From contig NZ_CP009687.1 of the NCBI RefSeq assembly GCF_001042715.1, positions 2,533,418 through 2,597,417 on the forward strand: DNA of 64,000 nt. The letters run 5' to 3'. Below, one piece after another: positions 36,520 to 45,192 of this stretch; position 1 is the first letter of the stretch; the number at the start of each line of letters is the position of its first letter. The notes under the pieces were generated by a model, which was given only the letters and a program-made list of their open reading frames with translations, did no database searches and was not told the DNA's origin. The DNA is from Clostridium aceticum. GTDB lineage: Bacteria > Bacillota > Clostridia > Peptostreptococcales > Natronincolaceae. Position numbers and translations under genes: made by a program.

Positions 36520-36620
36520 ATATTTATAGTATCAGTTTTAAACTGAAACTGCAACAAGAAGATTAAAAGAAACGCCTTTCATCCCACGATTGAAACCGTG
36601 GGCTTTCAGGCGAATTTACT

Positions 36621-36655
36621 GTAACTTTATTTAATATCCTCAAATTATTGTTCAT
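36621..36655 (-). pseudogene. 5' fragment of the sigma-54 activator gene
   Basis: ATG at 36655 with GGAGG 8 bases before it opens MNNNLRILNKV, then the IS begins after TTAC. The remaining two bases of the last codon fit the third base at 34891. The main body of the gene is at 33949-34890. Bases 36656-36876 beyond it are AT-rich and hold nothing else I can name. Confidence 0.8.
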
Positions 36656-36876
36656 CTACTTTTCCTCCAAAGCTTAGGTATTTTGATGCATATTATTTTA
36701 TCACTACCTCGCTTAATTTTAAAGCCACTTACTACCTTTAATAATATTCTAAATATTAAATTTCCTATATTTAGTCTTATCTATGCATTTATCTCAAACT
36801 TTCTATTAAGGTACAAGATCTCTGACTCTAAGCATTAACATAGATATAATTTATTTTAAAAAAAATTCAAAATATA

Positions 36877-36905
36877 TTGACATTAAATACTGTATACATT
36901 ATTAT
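36877..36905 (+). promoter_or_regulatory. Sigma-A promoter of the AAA/RyR gene
   Basis: A perfect TTGACA (36877-36882), a 17-base spacer and TATTAT (36900-36905) precede the gene by about 34 bases. Confidence 0.7.
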
Positions 36906-36938
36906 ATAAGTTTAATCAATAGCATAGGTGGTGTACAT

Positions 36939-39521
36939 ATGAAAAATAAAAATATAAAAATCGTTGTAACCGGTGATATTTGTATCAATTCTCTTCAATG
37001 GATCACCGATCCTCAAAATAATGAAGGCTTTAATTGGCAGACCCATTTAAATGTGCACAATATTTTAAAGCCTGGAGAATCTTTGCTTCTTTCAGAACTT
37101 GTGGGGTTATCTACTGATGCTTGTATTCTTGCACCTAAAATTCAGGATATGGAATTAAATGTTTCAGGAGAGTTTCTGCGTTCTACAGCAGAGCTTAGTC
37201 TTTTTCCAAAGTATGGTGATGGAAGACATAAAGAAAAGGTATATCGTGTGAAGCATTTTCTTGGCTTTACAGGTCCCTCGTCTGGTGTCCCAAAATTTCT
37301 TCCTATCGTCAATGATGATGAAAATGCTGCTATGGTTATCATAGATGATGAAAATAATGGCTTTAATCTAAATGCTGAGTTTTGGCCTTCAGCCATACAA
37401 TCTCCTGAAAAATCACCGATTATTTTGTATAAAACCAATAATACTAGCGGTTCTAGTAAACTTTGGAGACATTTAGAAACAAATCATATTGAAAATACAA
37501 TCGTAGTAATCAACAGCGATGATTTACGTTCAAAGGGGGTTAATATCAGCAAAAGCCTTTCATGGGAAAAAACCGCTCAAAACTTTTTGTGGCAAATTAA
37601 TAATAGTCCCAACCTTGCCTTTCTTGCAAACTGTCACCATCTTATTGTGCCCTTTGGCCTTGAAGGTGCTATCTATTATAGAAATGACGGGGTAAAAGAA
37701 TCTCGTTTATACTTCCTGCCGGATGAGTTTGAAGGAGGCTTTGTTAAAGAAAATCAGGGCAAGATGTATGGACTTACTTCTTGCTTTGTTGCTGGATTAG
37801 CACAAAGCATTGTTGCTGACAATGTGAATAAGGCATCTCTATCTGTATCTATTAATGATGGTATACGTCAAGGTATTGTTGCCGCTCACAAGTATTTTAT
37901 TAAAGGCTTTGGTGAAAATCTTGAAGAGTCCCCCTTCCCTCATGCTTCAATTTTTATAGAAAACGAAAATCATTTTATTTACAAAGAACATGTACAGGAT
38001 GTGAAAATACCCTGTTCCTCCAGCATCAATTGTTCCTCCTGTTGGTATATCCTTAAGGATAAAAGTTCTGCTAATTTAGCAGAAATTGCTTATGATATTG
38101 TTAAAAATGGGGAGGGAAGAGTAGCTAAGTTTATTCCTATAGCACAGTTTGGAAACTTAAAAACTGTAGATAGAATGGAAATTGAAAGCTATCGATCCAT
38201 CAAGAATCTTATGTGGGAGTATATCTCCAGTAAAAATACTGTTCGTCCCCTTTCTATTGCTATATTTGGAACACCTGGTTCGGGAAAATCCTTTGGCGTA
38301 ACTGAAATAGCAGCTAGCATTGCACCAAAGTTAATAAAGAAACTGGACTTTAACTTGTCTCAATTTCGTTCTCCATCAGACTTAATAAATGCTTTTCATC
38401 GTGTAAGAGATTATTCACTGCAAGGTCGGATTCCTCTAGTGTTTTTTGATGAGTTTGATTCTAGTTTTGAAGGAAAACTGGGATGGTTAAAATATTTTTT
38501 AGCACCTATGCAGGATGGGGTTTTCAGAGAAGGAGAAGCCACTCATCCTATTGGGAAGGCCATCCTTGTGTTTGCTGGTGGGACAGCCAGTACCTTTAAG
38601 GAGTTTTGGGGGAAAAATATTCCTGATGAGAACCAGCAAAAACAATTTTTATTGGAATTCAAAAATGCTAAAGGACCTGATTTTGTAAGCCGCCTTAGAG
38701 GATATGTAAATATACTAGGTGTTAATCAAACAAATGACGCACCAGATCAATTATTCATTATTAGAAGAGCGATGCTGTTACGATCATTTTTACAGCGTAA
38801 AGTTCCTCATCTTATCAATGATAAAGGAGAAGCTCAGATTGATAACGGTGTGTTACGAGCATTACTTAAGGTTCCCAGATATAAACATGAATCAAGATCT
38901 ATGGAGGCGATCTTGGAGATGAGTATGTTAACAGAAGCCAAGAAATGGGAGCAGTCTCATTTACCCTCCAGAGAACAGTTAAAACTTCATGTAGATGAAG
39001 AACAATTTATACGACACATGATGCACGATTCGTTTTATAGTGAAAGAATAGAAAATCTTGCAATAGCAGCCCATGAAAAATATATTTCCCTTTATGCTGA
39101 CAATCAAGAAATTGATCCTTGTTTTGTTCAACCATGGCAATATTTAAGTGAGTATCTCAAAGACTGTAGCCGTGATCAAGCAAAACATATTCCTGACGCT
39201 TTATTGAAAATAAATTACGATGTTGTTTCTGTCAAAGAAAAACCTCCTGTAAAAGAATTTACAGATAGTGAATTGAAAATTTTAGCCGCCTACGAACATA
39301 CCCGCTGGAGTTTACACAGAAAGGAAGCAGGTTGGAAATATGGTGCAGTGAAGGATCATAAGAAAAAAACAGAACCAGCCCTTGTATCATGGGATGTACT
39401 GCCTGAAGAAAAGAAAATGAAACTATATCAAATCGTTAAAATTTGGCCAGAAATCCTTGCAAATGCTAATTTTGCTATAGAACAACTGACCTTTTCCCGG
39501 AATTGTGAGGCCTTAGGTTAA
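36939..39521 (+). CDS. Large AAA-type ATPase with C-terminal RyR domain
   Basis: An 860-residue cytoplasmic protein with three parts. Residues 1-400 form a region I cannot assign, starting KIVVTGDICIN. Residues 410-680 form an AAA-like ATPase with Walker A GTPGSGKS (444-451) and Walker B VFFDEFD (D504). Residues 780-850 form a RyR domain (EHTRWSLHRKEAGWKYG, KKKTEPALVSWDVLPEEKK), a fold known from ryanodine receptors and from bacterial conflict and stress systems, thought to bind a nucleotide-like ligand. It lies 5 kb from the Ter operon, across the symporter and the IS. Relatives are reported with Ter-type genes, but their function is unknown. Confidence 0.75.
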   Translation: MKNKNIKIVVTGDICINSLQWITDPQNNEGFNWQTHLNVHNILKPGESLLLSELVGLSTDACILAPKIQDMELNVSGEFLRSTAELSLFPKYGDGRHKEKVYRVKHFLGFTGPSSGVPKFLPIVNDDENAAMVIIDDENNGFNLNAEFWPSAIQSPEKSPIILYKTNNTSGSSKLWRHLETNHIENTIVVINSDDLRSKGVNISKSLSWEKTAQNFLWQINNSPNLAFLANCHHLIVPFGLEGAIYYRNDGVKESRLYFLPDEFEGGFVKENQGKMYGLTSCFVAGLAQSIVADNVNKASLSVSINDGIRQGIVAAHKYFIKGFGENLEESPFPHASIFIENENHFIYKEHVQDVKIPCSSSINCSSCWYILKDKSSANLAEIAYDIVKNGEGRVAKFIPIAQFGNLKTVDRMEIESYRSIKNLMWEYISSKNTVRPLSIAIFGTPGSGKSFGVTEIAASIAPKLIKKLDFNLSQFRSPSDLINAFHRVRDYSLQGRIPLVFFDEFDSSFEGKLGWLKYFLAPMQDGVFREGEATHPIGKAILVFAGGTASTFKEFWGKNIPDENQQKQFLLEFKNAKGPDFVSRLRGYVNILGVNQTNDAPDQLFIIRRAMLLRSFLQRKVPHLINDKGEAQIDNGVLRALLKVPRYKHESRSMEAILEMSMLTEAKKWEQSHLPSREQLKLHVDEEQFIRHMMHDSFYSERIENLAIAAHEKYISLYADNQEIDPCFVQPWQYLSEYLKDCSRDQAKHIPDALLKINYDVVSVKEKPPVKEFTDSELKILAAYEHTRWSLHRKEAGWKYGAVKDHKKKTEPALVSWDVLPEEKKMKLYQIVKIWPEILANANFAIEQLTFSRNCEALG

Positions 39522-39531
39522 TTTTTGAACG

Positions 39532-39557
39532 CTCTCACCACTTATAGAAGTGGGAGA
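39532..39557. other. Remnant of an IS200/IS605-like terminal hairpin
   Basis: CTCACCACTT-ATAG-AAGTGGGAG followed by ATTCCTGCTTCA resembles the right-end hairpin of IS605-type elements (compare GTGGGATTCTTGAGTG at 34915). No transposase gene is attached. It lies just after the AAA/RyR stop codon. Likely a leftover or an isolated palindromic end. Confidence 0.4.
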
Positions 39558-39660
39558 TTCCTGCTTCATAGTTTTGTGCCTTCTGAGATAGCAAGATCTT
39601 ACTATAAAATCACGATGACTTCAAGCCTAAGTGAGCTTACCTTTAGCAAGATGATGCATC

Positions 39661-39697
39661 AGGGAATCAGGTGGATCAGCACTTCACCTGATTCCCT
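39661..39697 (+). terminator. Terminator after the AAA/RyR gene
   Basis: AGGGAATCAGGTG and CACCTGATTCCCT form a perfect 13-base-pair stem with an 11-base loop, followed by ATATTTGCTTT. It lies 140 bases after the stop codon. Confidence 0.6.
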
Positions 39698-39758
39698 ATA
39701 TTTGCTTTGGTTAGAAGCATTTATGTATAAGCGGAATCTAGACACTTCAGATCTTTTC

Positions 39759-40286
39759 CTATGAGTGAAGTACTCCCCCTATATAGGTTACAGTATTTAC
39801 ACCATTATTATATTTCAGTCCATGTTGCTTCATCAGAGACATGACATCTATCCCATGGGCCTCACAGGAAATGATAGCATCCTCTGGCCTTTTGCACTCT
39901 TCCCCATCTATATAAGCACACTTCTCACAGAGTCTACATCCTCCCGCCCCTAACATCATAAAGTTAGTACTATTGCCAATCTCCTTCTTAAGCTTTAACA
40001 ATCTATCACTAAAGTCTTTTGCACCAGCCATCATACCCTTCAAGTCAAAACTACTTTTTAATTCATAGACATCATAGACAAGAATAAATTTGGTATATTT
40101 TTTAACCCGTTTCTCTCCTTCCTCCAAAGAACCTACTGCCGGAGGACAGGTCCAGTTTTTATTGTAGTACCCACATTGGTTTTTTTCACATAGTTTTCTC
40201 AACTCTTCTTTGATTTGTATTGATTCTACTGGTATTTCCTTATTCTTAGGAAAAAAGCCATCTACCTTTGACTGTATCCCTTCCAT
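39759..40286 (-). CDS. DUF2284 predicted metal-binding protein
   Basis: A protein of about 175 residues with many conserved cysteines: KLCEKNQCGYYNKNWTCPP near the N-terminus and GCRLCEKCAYIDGEECKRP in the second half, a pattern suited to an iron-sulfur cluster or metal. DUF2284 proteins are frequent in anaerobes and have no established role. I chose the ATG at 40286 because AGGGAG lies 8 bases before it; GTG at 40295 and ATG at 40292 are alternatives. It seems monocistronic. Confidence 0.85.
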   Translation of the reverse strand: MEGIQSKVDGFFPKNKEIPVESIQIKEELRKLCEKNQCGYYNKNWTCPPAVGSLEEGEKRVKKYTKFILVYDVYELKSSFDLKGMMAGAKDFSDRLLKLKKEIGNSTNFMMLGAGGCRLCEKCAYIDGEECKRPEDAIISCEAHGIDVMSLMKQHGLKYNNGVNTVTYIGGVLHS

Positions 40287-40378
40287 CGCCATCACTCCCT
40301 AAAGTATATTTAATATTGTCAAAATATCATAATTCTATATTAACACTTTTAGGGAGCATATGAAAATGTTATAGTCCT

Positions 40379-41479
40379 TTATCCTCTTATCCTCTTGTGG
40401 GTATCTATATCAAAAAAGTGAACCTTTTCCATATCAAACTTCAGTTGAACTTTTTCGTTTTCTCCAGCAGAAAAGCTATTTTTCACGTCAATTGCTGCTA
40501 TGATAGGGATAGCATTAATGCTGCAGTGAAGATGGAGCTGAGAACCTAAAAATTCCTTCACCTCAATTAATGCCTCTACACTTTCATAAAATTTACTCTC
40601 ACTGGAATTTACCATAAGGTGAATATCTTCCGGTCTAATGCCCAAGATAATTTTTTTATCATTATAGGTCTTTAGTTTTTCTAGATGGACTGGACTAATA
40701 GCTAGTTGCTGTTTTCCAAGTATCAAGTGATTCTTTTCTAATTTTCCTTCTATAAAGTTCATAGGAGGAGAACCAATAAATCCTCCGACAAACATATTTG
40801 CTGGATAATCATATACTTCACTTGGTTTACCGATCTGCTGTACAACCCCCTCCTTCATAATGACAATTCTATCTGCCATTGTCATAGCCTCCACCTGATC
40901 ATGGGTAACATAGACAAATGTTGTTTCTAATTTTTTGTGAAGTTTACTGATTTCAGTACGCATTTGTACCCTTAATTTAGCATCCAAATTAGAAAGAGGT
41001 TCATCCATCAAAAACACCCTTGGTTCCCTAACTATAGCACGCCCCAGTGCCACCCGTTGTCTCTGTCCCCCTGATAATTCTTTAGGTTTTCTATGAAGAT
41101 AGTTTTCTATATCTAAAATAACAGCAGCTTGTTTAACCCTTCTCTTTATCTCTTCTTTGTTATATTTTTTAAGCTTCAGACCAAAGGCCATATTATCATA
41201 TACATTCATGTGAGGATATAGGGCATAATTTTGAAATACCATAGCGATATCCCTCTCCTTAGGAGGCTGGTCATTTACTTTTTGATCCCCTATATATAAA
41301 CTTCCTTCAGAGATACTTTCTAAGCCAGCAATCATTCTCAAAGTTGTGGACTTACCACAACCAGAGGGGCCTACCAAAACGATGAATTCTTTTTCAGAGA
41401 TCTGTAGATTAAAATTATCAACAGCAATTACATCATTGCTGTAACGCTTATAAATATTTTCTAGTTTAATAGCAGACAA
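40379..41479 (-). CDS. ugpC: Sugar/glycerol-phosphate ABC transporter ATPase, UgpC/MsmK type
   Basis: A 366-residue ATPase with Walker A GPSGCGKST, signature LSGGQRQR and Walker B LMDEPLSNLDAKLR. After residue 240 comes the regulatory OB-type (TOBE) domain of the MalK group (IGIRPEDIHL). It is the last gene of an operon carrying a binding protein, two permeases and GlpP, which points to glycerol-3-phosphate or a phosphodiester as cargo. MsmK-like ATPases can also serve several sugar transporters. Confidence 0.9.
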   Translation of the reverse strand: MSAIKLENIYKRYSNDVIAVDNFNLQISEKEFIVLVGPSGCGKSTTLRMIAGLESISEGSLYIGDQKVNDQPPKERDIAMVFQNYALYPHMNVYDNMAFGLKLKKYNKEEIKRRVKQAAVILDIENYLHRKPKELSGGQRQRVALGRAIVREPRVFLMDEPLSNLDAKLRVQMRTEISKLHKKLETTFVYVTHDQVEAMTMADRIVIMKEGVVQQIGKPSEVYDYPANMFVGGFIGSPPMNFIEGKLEKNHLILGKQQLAISPVHLEKLKTYNDKKIILGIRPEDIHLMVNSSESKFYESVEALIEVKEFLGSQLHLHCSINAIPIIAAIDVKNSFSAGENEKVQLKFDMEKVHFFDIDTHKRIRG

Positions 41480-41550
41480 TGTGACTTCCTCCTATCTATT
41501 CTCTAAAAATTCATTACATGCAACTCTTCTAAATATTATACTGACCTTTA

Positions 41551-42360
41551 TTATTTAATTCCTGACTGCATAAAGCTACTAATAAACTGTCTCTGGAAAA
41601 CAAAGAAGGCTAAAAGTAGTGGAAAAATTACCAAGAAGGTAGCGGCGGTTACCTCCGCCCATTGTGCACCGGTTTCAAAAGATTGAGCAAAGATAGCTAA
41701 ACCTACAGTTAATGGCCTGTTTTCTACAGAATTGGTTACGATAAGAGGCCATAAAAAATTATTCCAGTGATGGCTGACGGAGACTAATCCAAAAGCAATA
41801 TAAGTCGGTTTTGCTAAGGGCACGTAAATGTGCCAAATCCTTTGTAATAGGTTGCATCCATCTAGTTTTGCTGCTTCTTCTAATTCATAAGGTATACTTT
41901 TAAAGGTTTGTCTCAGTAGAAAAATACCGAAGGCTGTTGCAAAGTAAGGAAGCATAATCCCTAGCTTCGTATCCAACAAAGAAAGTCCTGCTAACACTCG
42001 ATAGTTTGGAAAAATTAATATATCTGTAGGAATCATTAGCTGAATCAAAACCAACATAAATACAATATCTTTACCTATAAATTCTAGTCTAGCAAAGGCA
42101 TAGGCCGCTAAGGTAGCCGTCACTATCTGTATCCCTAAAATTCCAAATACGATGATAAAGGTATTCACATAATACTGAAGGAAAGGAGCCGCCCCCCACG
42201 CACCGATAAAGTTGTCTAATGTAAAAGCTATGTGAAAGTCCAAAGTAGTAGCTAAGTGCTTTGGTTGAAAGGCAGTGACAACCATCCACAACAGTGGTAT
42301 CACCCATACCAAAGCTAAAAAATATATAGCAAAATTCATCATTCTACGCAATGTCCTCAC
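41551..42360 (-). CDS. ugpE: ABC transporter permease, UgpE type
   Basis: A 269-residue permease with six membrane helices. The EAA loop is YELEEAAKLDGCNLLQRIWHIYVPLAKP. It starts directly after the first permease gene (one base gap). With the UgpA-type protein it forms the channel for glycerol-phosphate-type substrates. Confidence 0.88.
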   Translation of the reverse strand: MRTLRRMMNFAIYFLALVWVIPLLWMVVTAFQPKHLATTLDFHIAFTLDNFIGAWGAAPFLQYYVNTFIIVFGILGIQIVTATLAAYAFARLEFIGKDIVFMLVLIQLMIPTDILIFPNYRVLAGLSLLDTKLGIMLPYFATAFGIFLLRQTFKSIPYELEEAAKLDGCNLLQRIWHIYVPLAKPTYIAFGLVSVSHHWNNFLWPLIVTNSVENRPLTVGLAIFAQSFETGAQWAEVTAATFLVIFPLLLAFFVFQRQFISSFMQSGIK

Positions 42361-42361
42361 C

Positions 42362-43264
42362 CTAACTGTAATATATTTTTTTATCTAGCCCAAAGAATTG
42401 AATAGAAGCAATGATCACCATAATTACTAGCATAATTACTGTTAGCGCTGATGCCACCCCTTGGTCCCAAAACTTAAAGGCTGTTTCGTAGATATAATAA
42501 AGCAAAAGATTGCTGGCATTATTGGGTCCTCCTTGTGTCATAATCACAAGATGATCTACAAGCTTAAAGGAATTGGTTAAGGCAATGATAAAAATAAATA
42601 AAGTTGTTGGCATCAATAGGGGAAAGGTAATTTTTGTAAATACTGTTATAGAAGACGCCCCATCTATCTCAGCTGCTTCATATAGTTCTCTGGAGATATT
42701 TTGCAATCCTGCTAGATAAAAAATCATAAAAAAACCCGATTCCTTCCATATCACCATGATGATCATAGCCCACATAACGATATTGGGATTTCCTAACCAA
42801 TTGACTCTTCCCACACCTACCCAAGAAAGAATATGGTTCAATAATCCATACTCAGGTGTATAAATAAAGAGCCATATATTTGCAATAGCAATCATAGGAA
42901 TAACAGTAGGATAGAAGAAAAAGGTTCTTAGCCAGCTGCGACCGACCATCGCTTTATTCAGTGCTAAAGCCATCAACATACCCATTCCCATGCTAATGGG
43001 AATAGTACCAGCAGCAAACCATATGTTATTTTTCAGTACCTTCCAAAACACTTCATCCTCCAACATCCCCCTAAAATTTCCTAATCCCATATAAATCCCC
43101 TGAGGTGTTCCTAAGTCCAATCGAAAGAAGCTTAAATGCAGGGTTTTAGTAATAGGGTAAAAGGTAAAGAGGGTGATGAAGATAAGAGATGGAAAAAGTA
43201 GTACCCAAGCATAAAAGTTCCTTTGAAAGCCATCGTTTTGCCATATTTTTCTCATCTCAATCAC
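42362..43264 (-). CDS. ugpA: ABC transporter permease, UgpA type
   Basis: A 300-residue permease with six membrane helices and the EAA loop ELYEAAEIDGASSITVFTKITFPLLMP. It lies 11 bases after the binding-protein gene. Membership of the CUT1/carbohydrate group is clear, and the glycerol-phosphate assignment comes from the GlpP neighbour. Confidence 0.88.
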   Translation of the reverse strand: MIEMRKIWQNDGFQRNFYAWVLLFPSLIFITLFTFYPITKTLHLSFFRLDLGTPQGIYMGLGNFRGMLEDEVFWKVLKNNIWFAAGTIPISMGMGMLMALALNKAMVGRSWLRTFFFYPTVIPMIAIANIWLFIYTPEYGLLNHILSWVGVGRVNWLGNPNIVMWAMIIMVIWKESGFFMIFYLAGLQNISRELYEAAEIDGASSITVFTKITFPLLMPTTLFIFIIALTNSFKLVDHLVIMTQGGPNNASNLLLYYIYETAFKFWDQGVASALTVIMLVIMVIIASIQFFGLDKKIYYS

Positions 43265-43275
43265 CTTTCCAACTA

Positions 43276-44595
43276 TTATTTAAAGGGAGCCAAAATTCCC
43301 TCTGCTTCTTTTTGTGCTCTTTCTAATGCGGCAGCAGCTGTTAAATCTCCTACAATAGCGGCTTGGAGATGGTCGTTAATTGCTTTATATACACGTCCAT
43401 TATTATGGGTAGATAATTCAGCAGAAGCATATTCTAGCTGGTCTCTGGCTACTGCAGCCTGAGGAAAGTTAGCTACGTAATCCTTCATAATAGCTGTCTC
43501 ATAGGAAGAGGCTCTTGCTGCTACATATCCTGTATCAATACTCCATTGTGCTGCTCTTTCTGGTTCTGTTACCCATTTTATAAACTTCCACGCCGCCTCT
43601 TGTTTTTCTTGAGGTACATCTTTAAAGATGTAGAAGTTTCCACCTCCAGTAGGACTACCATATTGTTTACCTGCTGGCATATAGGCTACACCAAATTCAA
43701 AACCTGCATTATTTTTAACATTGGTTAGATTTCCTGTTGTATGATACATCATAGCACTTTTTTCTTCAATAAAGTTGGAGGGTACAGTAGCCCACTCTAT
43801 AATATCTTTAGGCATTACACCATGTTTATGGGCTAAATCTATCCATAACTGAAGTGCTTCTATATTTTCTGGTGTATCAAAGAAAACCTCTTTGCCATCA
43901 TCACTCATTAAGTTTTTGCCATTTTGTAAAGCGAAGCCTTGAAATAACCAATAAGGAAAACCAGAGCTAGGAATTTCAAGCCCCCATCTTGCTGCTTCAC
44001 CATTGTTTCCCTTTACTGTCAACTTCTTAGCATAAGCTATTAATTCCTCCCAATTTTTAGGTGGTGCTTCAGGGTCTAGACCTGCTTCTCTAAAGGCTTC
44101 TTTATTATAGTAAAGAACAATGGTACTTCTCTGAAAGGGGATACTCCAGGTTTTTCCTCCAGTTTGAGAGTTTTCTAAAAAAGCAGGATAAAAGTCCTCA
44201 ATATATTCCCTGCCACCATCCTGAGCAATTAATTCATCTAAAGAAATGATTGCATCCATATCCAATAAAGTATATAGTTCTGTTGCTGATAATACCGCTA
44301 GTTCTGGAGCATTGTTACCTTGAATGGCTGTTTGAGCCTTCACCATTGTCTCTGCGTAGCTTCCTGTGTAGACAGGACTCACCTTAATATCAGGATTTTC
44401 TGTCATAAAGTCTTCTGCCATTTTTTCAATAACACTTGTAAGAGCCCCGCCTACAGCAATTGGATAATAAAAGGTAATCTCTACAGGATCTCCTTCCTTG
44501 GTGTTGGTTGGATTCCCGCCTTCACTTGATGCACAACCTACTAACAGCGCCATCGCTACCAATAGCAAAACTGCTTTTTTCCATGTCTTTTTCAT
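43276..44595 (-). CDS. ugpB: ABC transporter substrate-binding lipoprotein, UgpB type
   Basis: A 439-residue family-1 solute-binding protein with a lipobox (LVGC) at residues 18-21 and therefore membrane-anchored outside the cell. Conserved pieces include AVLSATELYTLLDMDAIISLDEL and TGGGNFYIFKD with the WKFIKWVTEPE segment. It is preceded by the glpP gene. The likely ligand is glycerol-3-phosphate or a glycerophosphodiester. Confidence 0.88.
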   Translation of the reverse strand: MKKTWKKAVLLLVAMALLVGCASSEGGNPTNTKEGDPVEITFYYPIAVGGALTSVIEKMAEDFMTENPDIKVSPVYTGSYAETMVKAQTAIQGNNAPELAVLSATELYTLLDMDAIISLDELIAQDGGREYIEDFYPAFLENSQTGGKTWSIPFQRSTIVLYYNKEAFREAGLDPEAPPKNWEELIAYAKKLTVKGNNGEAARWGLEIPSSGFPYWLFQGFALQNGKNLMSDDGKEVFFDTPENIEALQLWIDLAHKHGVMPKDIIEWATVPSNFIEEKSAMMYHTTGNLTNVKNNAGFEFGVAYMPAGKQYGSPTGGGNFYIFKDVPQEKQEAAWKFIKWVTEPERAAQWSIDTGYVAARASSYETAIMKDYVANFPQAAVARDQLEYASAELSTHNNGRVYKAINDHLQAAIVGDLTAAAALERAQKEAEGILAPFK

Positions 44596-44597
44596 TT

Positions 44598-45176
44598 TTA
44601 TTCCCCTTTCTTTTTTAGGACTTTCTTTTCAACAAACCATGTTTCAAATGCACTTAAAGAAACCGCCACTGCACCAGAAATAAATGCTTCTTTTATTTCA
44701 TCCCTGCTTTTTATTAATCCTCCAGCAACAATCGGTAAATCAGTGGACTTCTTTAATTCTTTTATAATTCTGGGCATAAGTCCAGGCATTGCCTCTATTG
44801 CATCTGGTTTACTGCTCTTTACATTTTTAATCCCTGATAATAAAGCATTGCTATCAATAATGAATAAACGCTGTATTGTTAATAAACTGTGTTTTTTAGC
44901 ATGCTGTATCACTTGTCCACGGGTACTAATGATTCCTTCAGGTTTTAGTACTTCTGCTACATACTGTAATCCCTTACTGTCTGTTGCTAAACCCTGTATA
45001 AAATCAACGTGTAAAAAGACCTTTTTATCTACTAATTGTATTTCTTTAATGCTATTCTTTAGTGTTAAGATATCTCCTTGCATCAAAAAAATTGTTTTAA
45101 TACTAGAGATATTTAATGCTGTTTTAAGAATCTCGTCATTATGAACAGATGCAATCACTTCTTCCTGCTGAAACAT
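44598..45176 (-). CDS. glpP: Glycerol-3-phosphate-responsive antiterminator GlpP
   Basis: A 192-residue TIM-barrel-like protein of the GlpP family, which in Bacillus binds glycerol-3-phosphate and allows read-through at leader terminators of glp genes. Typical segments are VFLHVDFIQGLATDSKG, GIISTRGQVIQHAKKH and LPIVAGGLIKSRDEI. The frame is open to 45254, but I start it at the ATG at 45176, which has AAGGAGG before it. It is inside the ugp-type operon whose own leader carries a large terminator hairpin at 46011-46093. Confidence 0.92.
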   Translation of the reverse strand: MFQQEEVIASVHNDEILKTALNISSIKTIFLMQGDILTLKNSIKEIQLVDKKVFLHVDFIQGLATDSKGLQYVAEVLKPEGIISTRGQVIQHAKKHSLLTIQRLFIIDSNALLSGIKNVKSSKPDAIEAMPGLMPRIIKELKKSTDLPIVAGGLIKSRDEIKEAFISGAVAVSLSAFETWFVEKKVLKKKGE

Positions 45177-45192
45177 CCTGGTTCCTCCTTTA

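Larger units (their letters stand above)
34892..36620 (-). mobile_element. IS200/IS605-family insertion sequence (tnpA plus tnpB), complete
   Basis: A 1729-base element oriented on the minus strand, with tnpA followed by tnpB. It has no terminal inverted repeats but has subterminal hairpins as expected for single-strand transposition: CCCACG/CGTGGG at 36583-36602 (left end) and TCCCAC/GTGGGA at 34899-34920 (right end). It lies directly 3' of TTAC (36621-36624 read on the minus strand), a known target of this family, and its right end is TCAA. No target duplication exists. Both boundaries are supported because removing the element restores the reading frame of the interrupted activator. Confidence 0.88.

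Noticed and set aside
39525-39764. 79-codon plus-strand open frame after the AAA/RyR gene
   Set aside because: It covers an IS-like hairpin and the terminator stem, has no ribosome site and reads like translated non-coding DNA.
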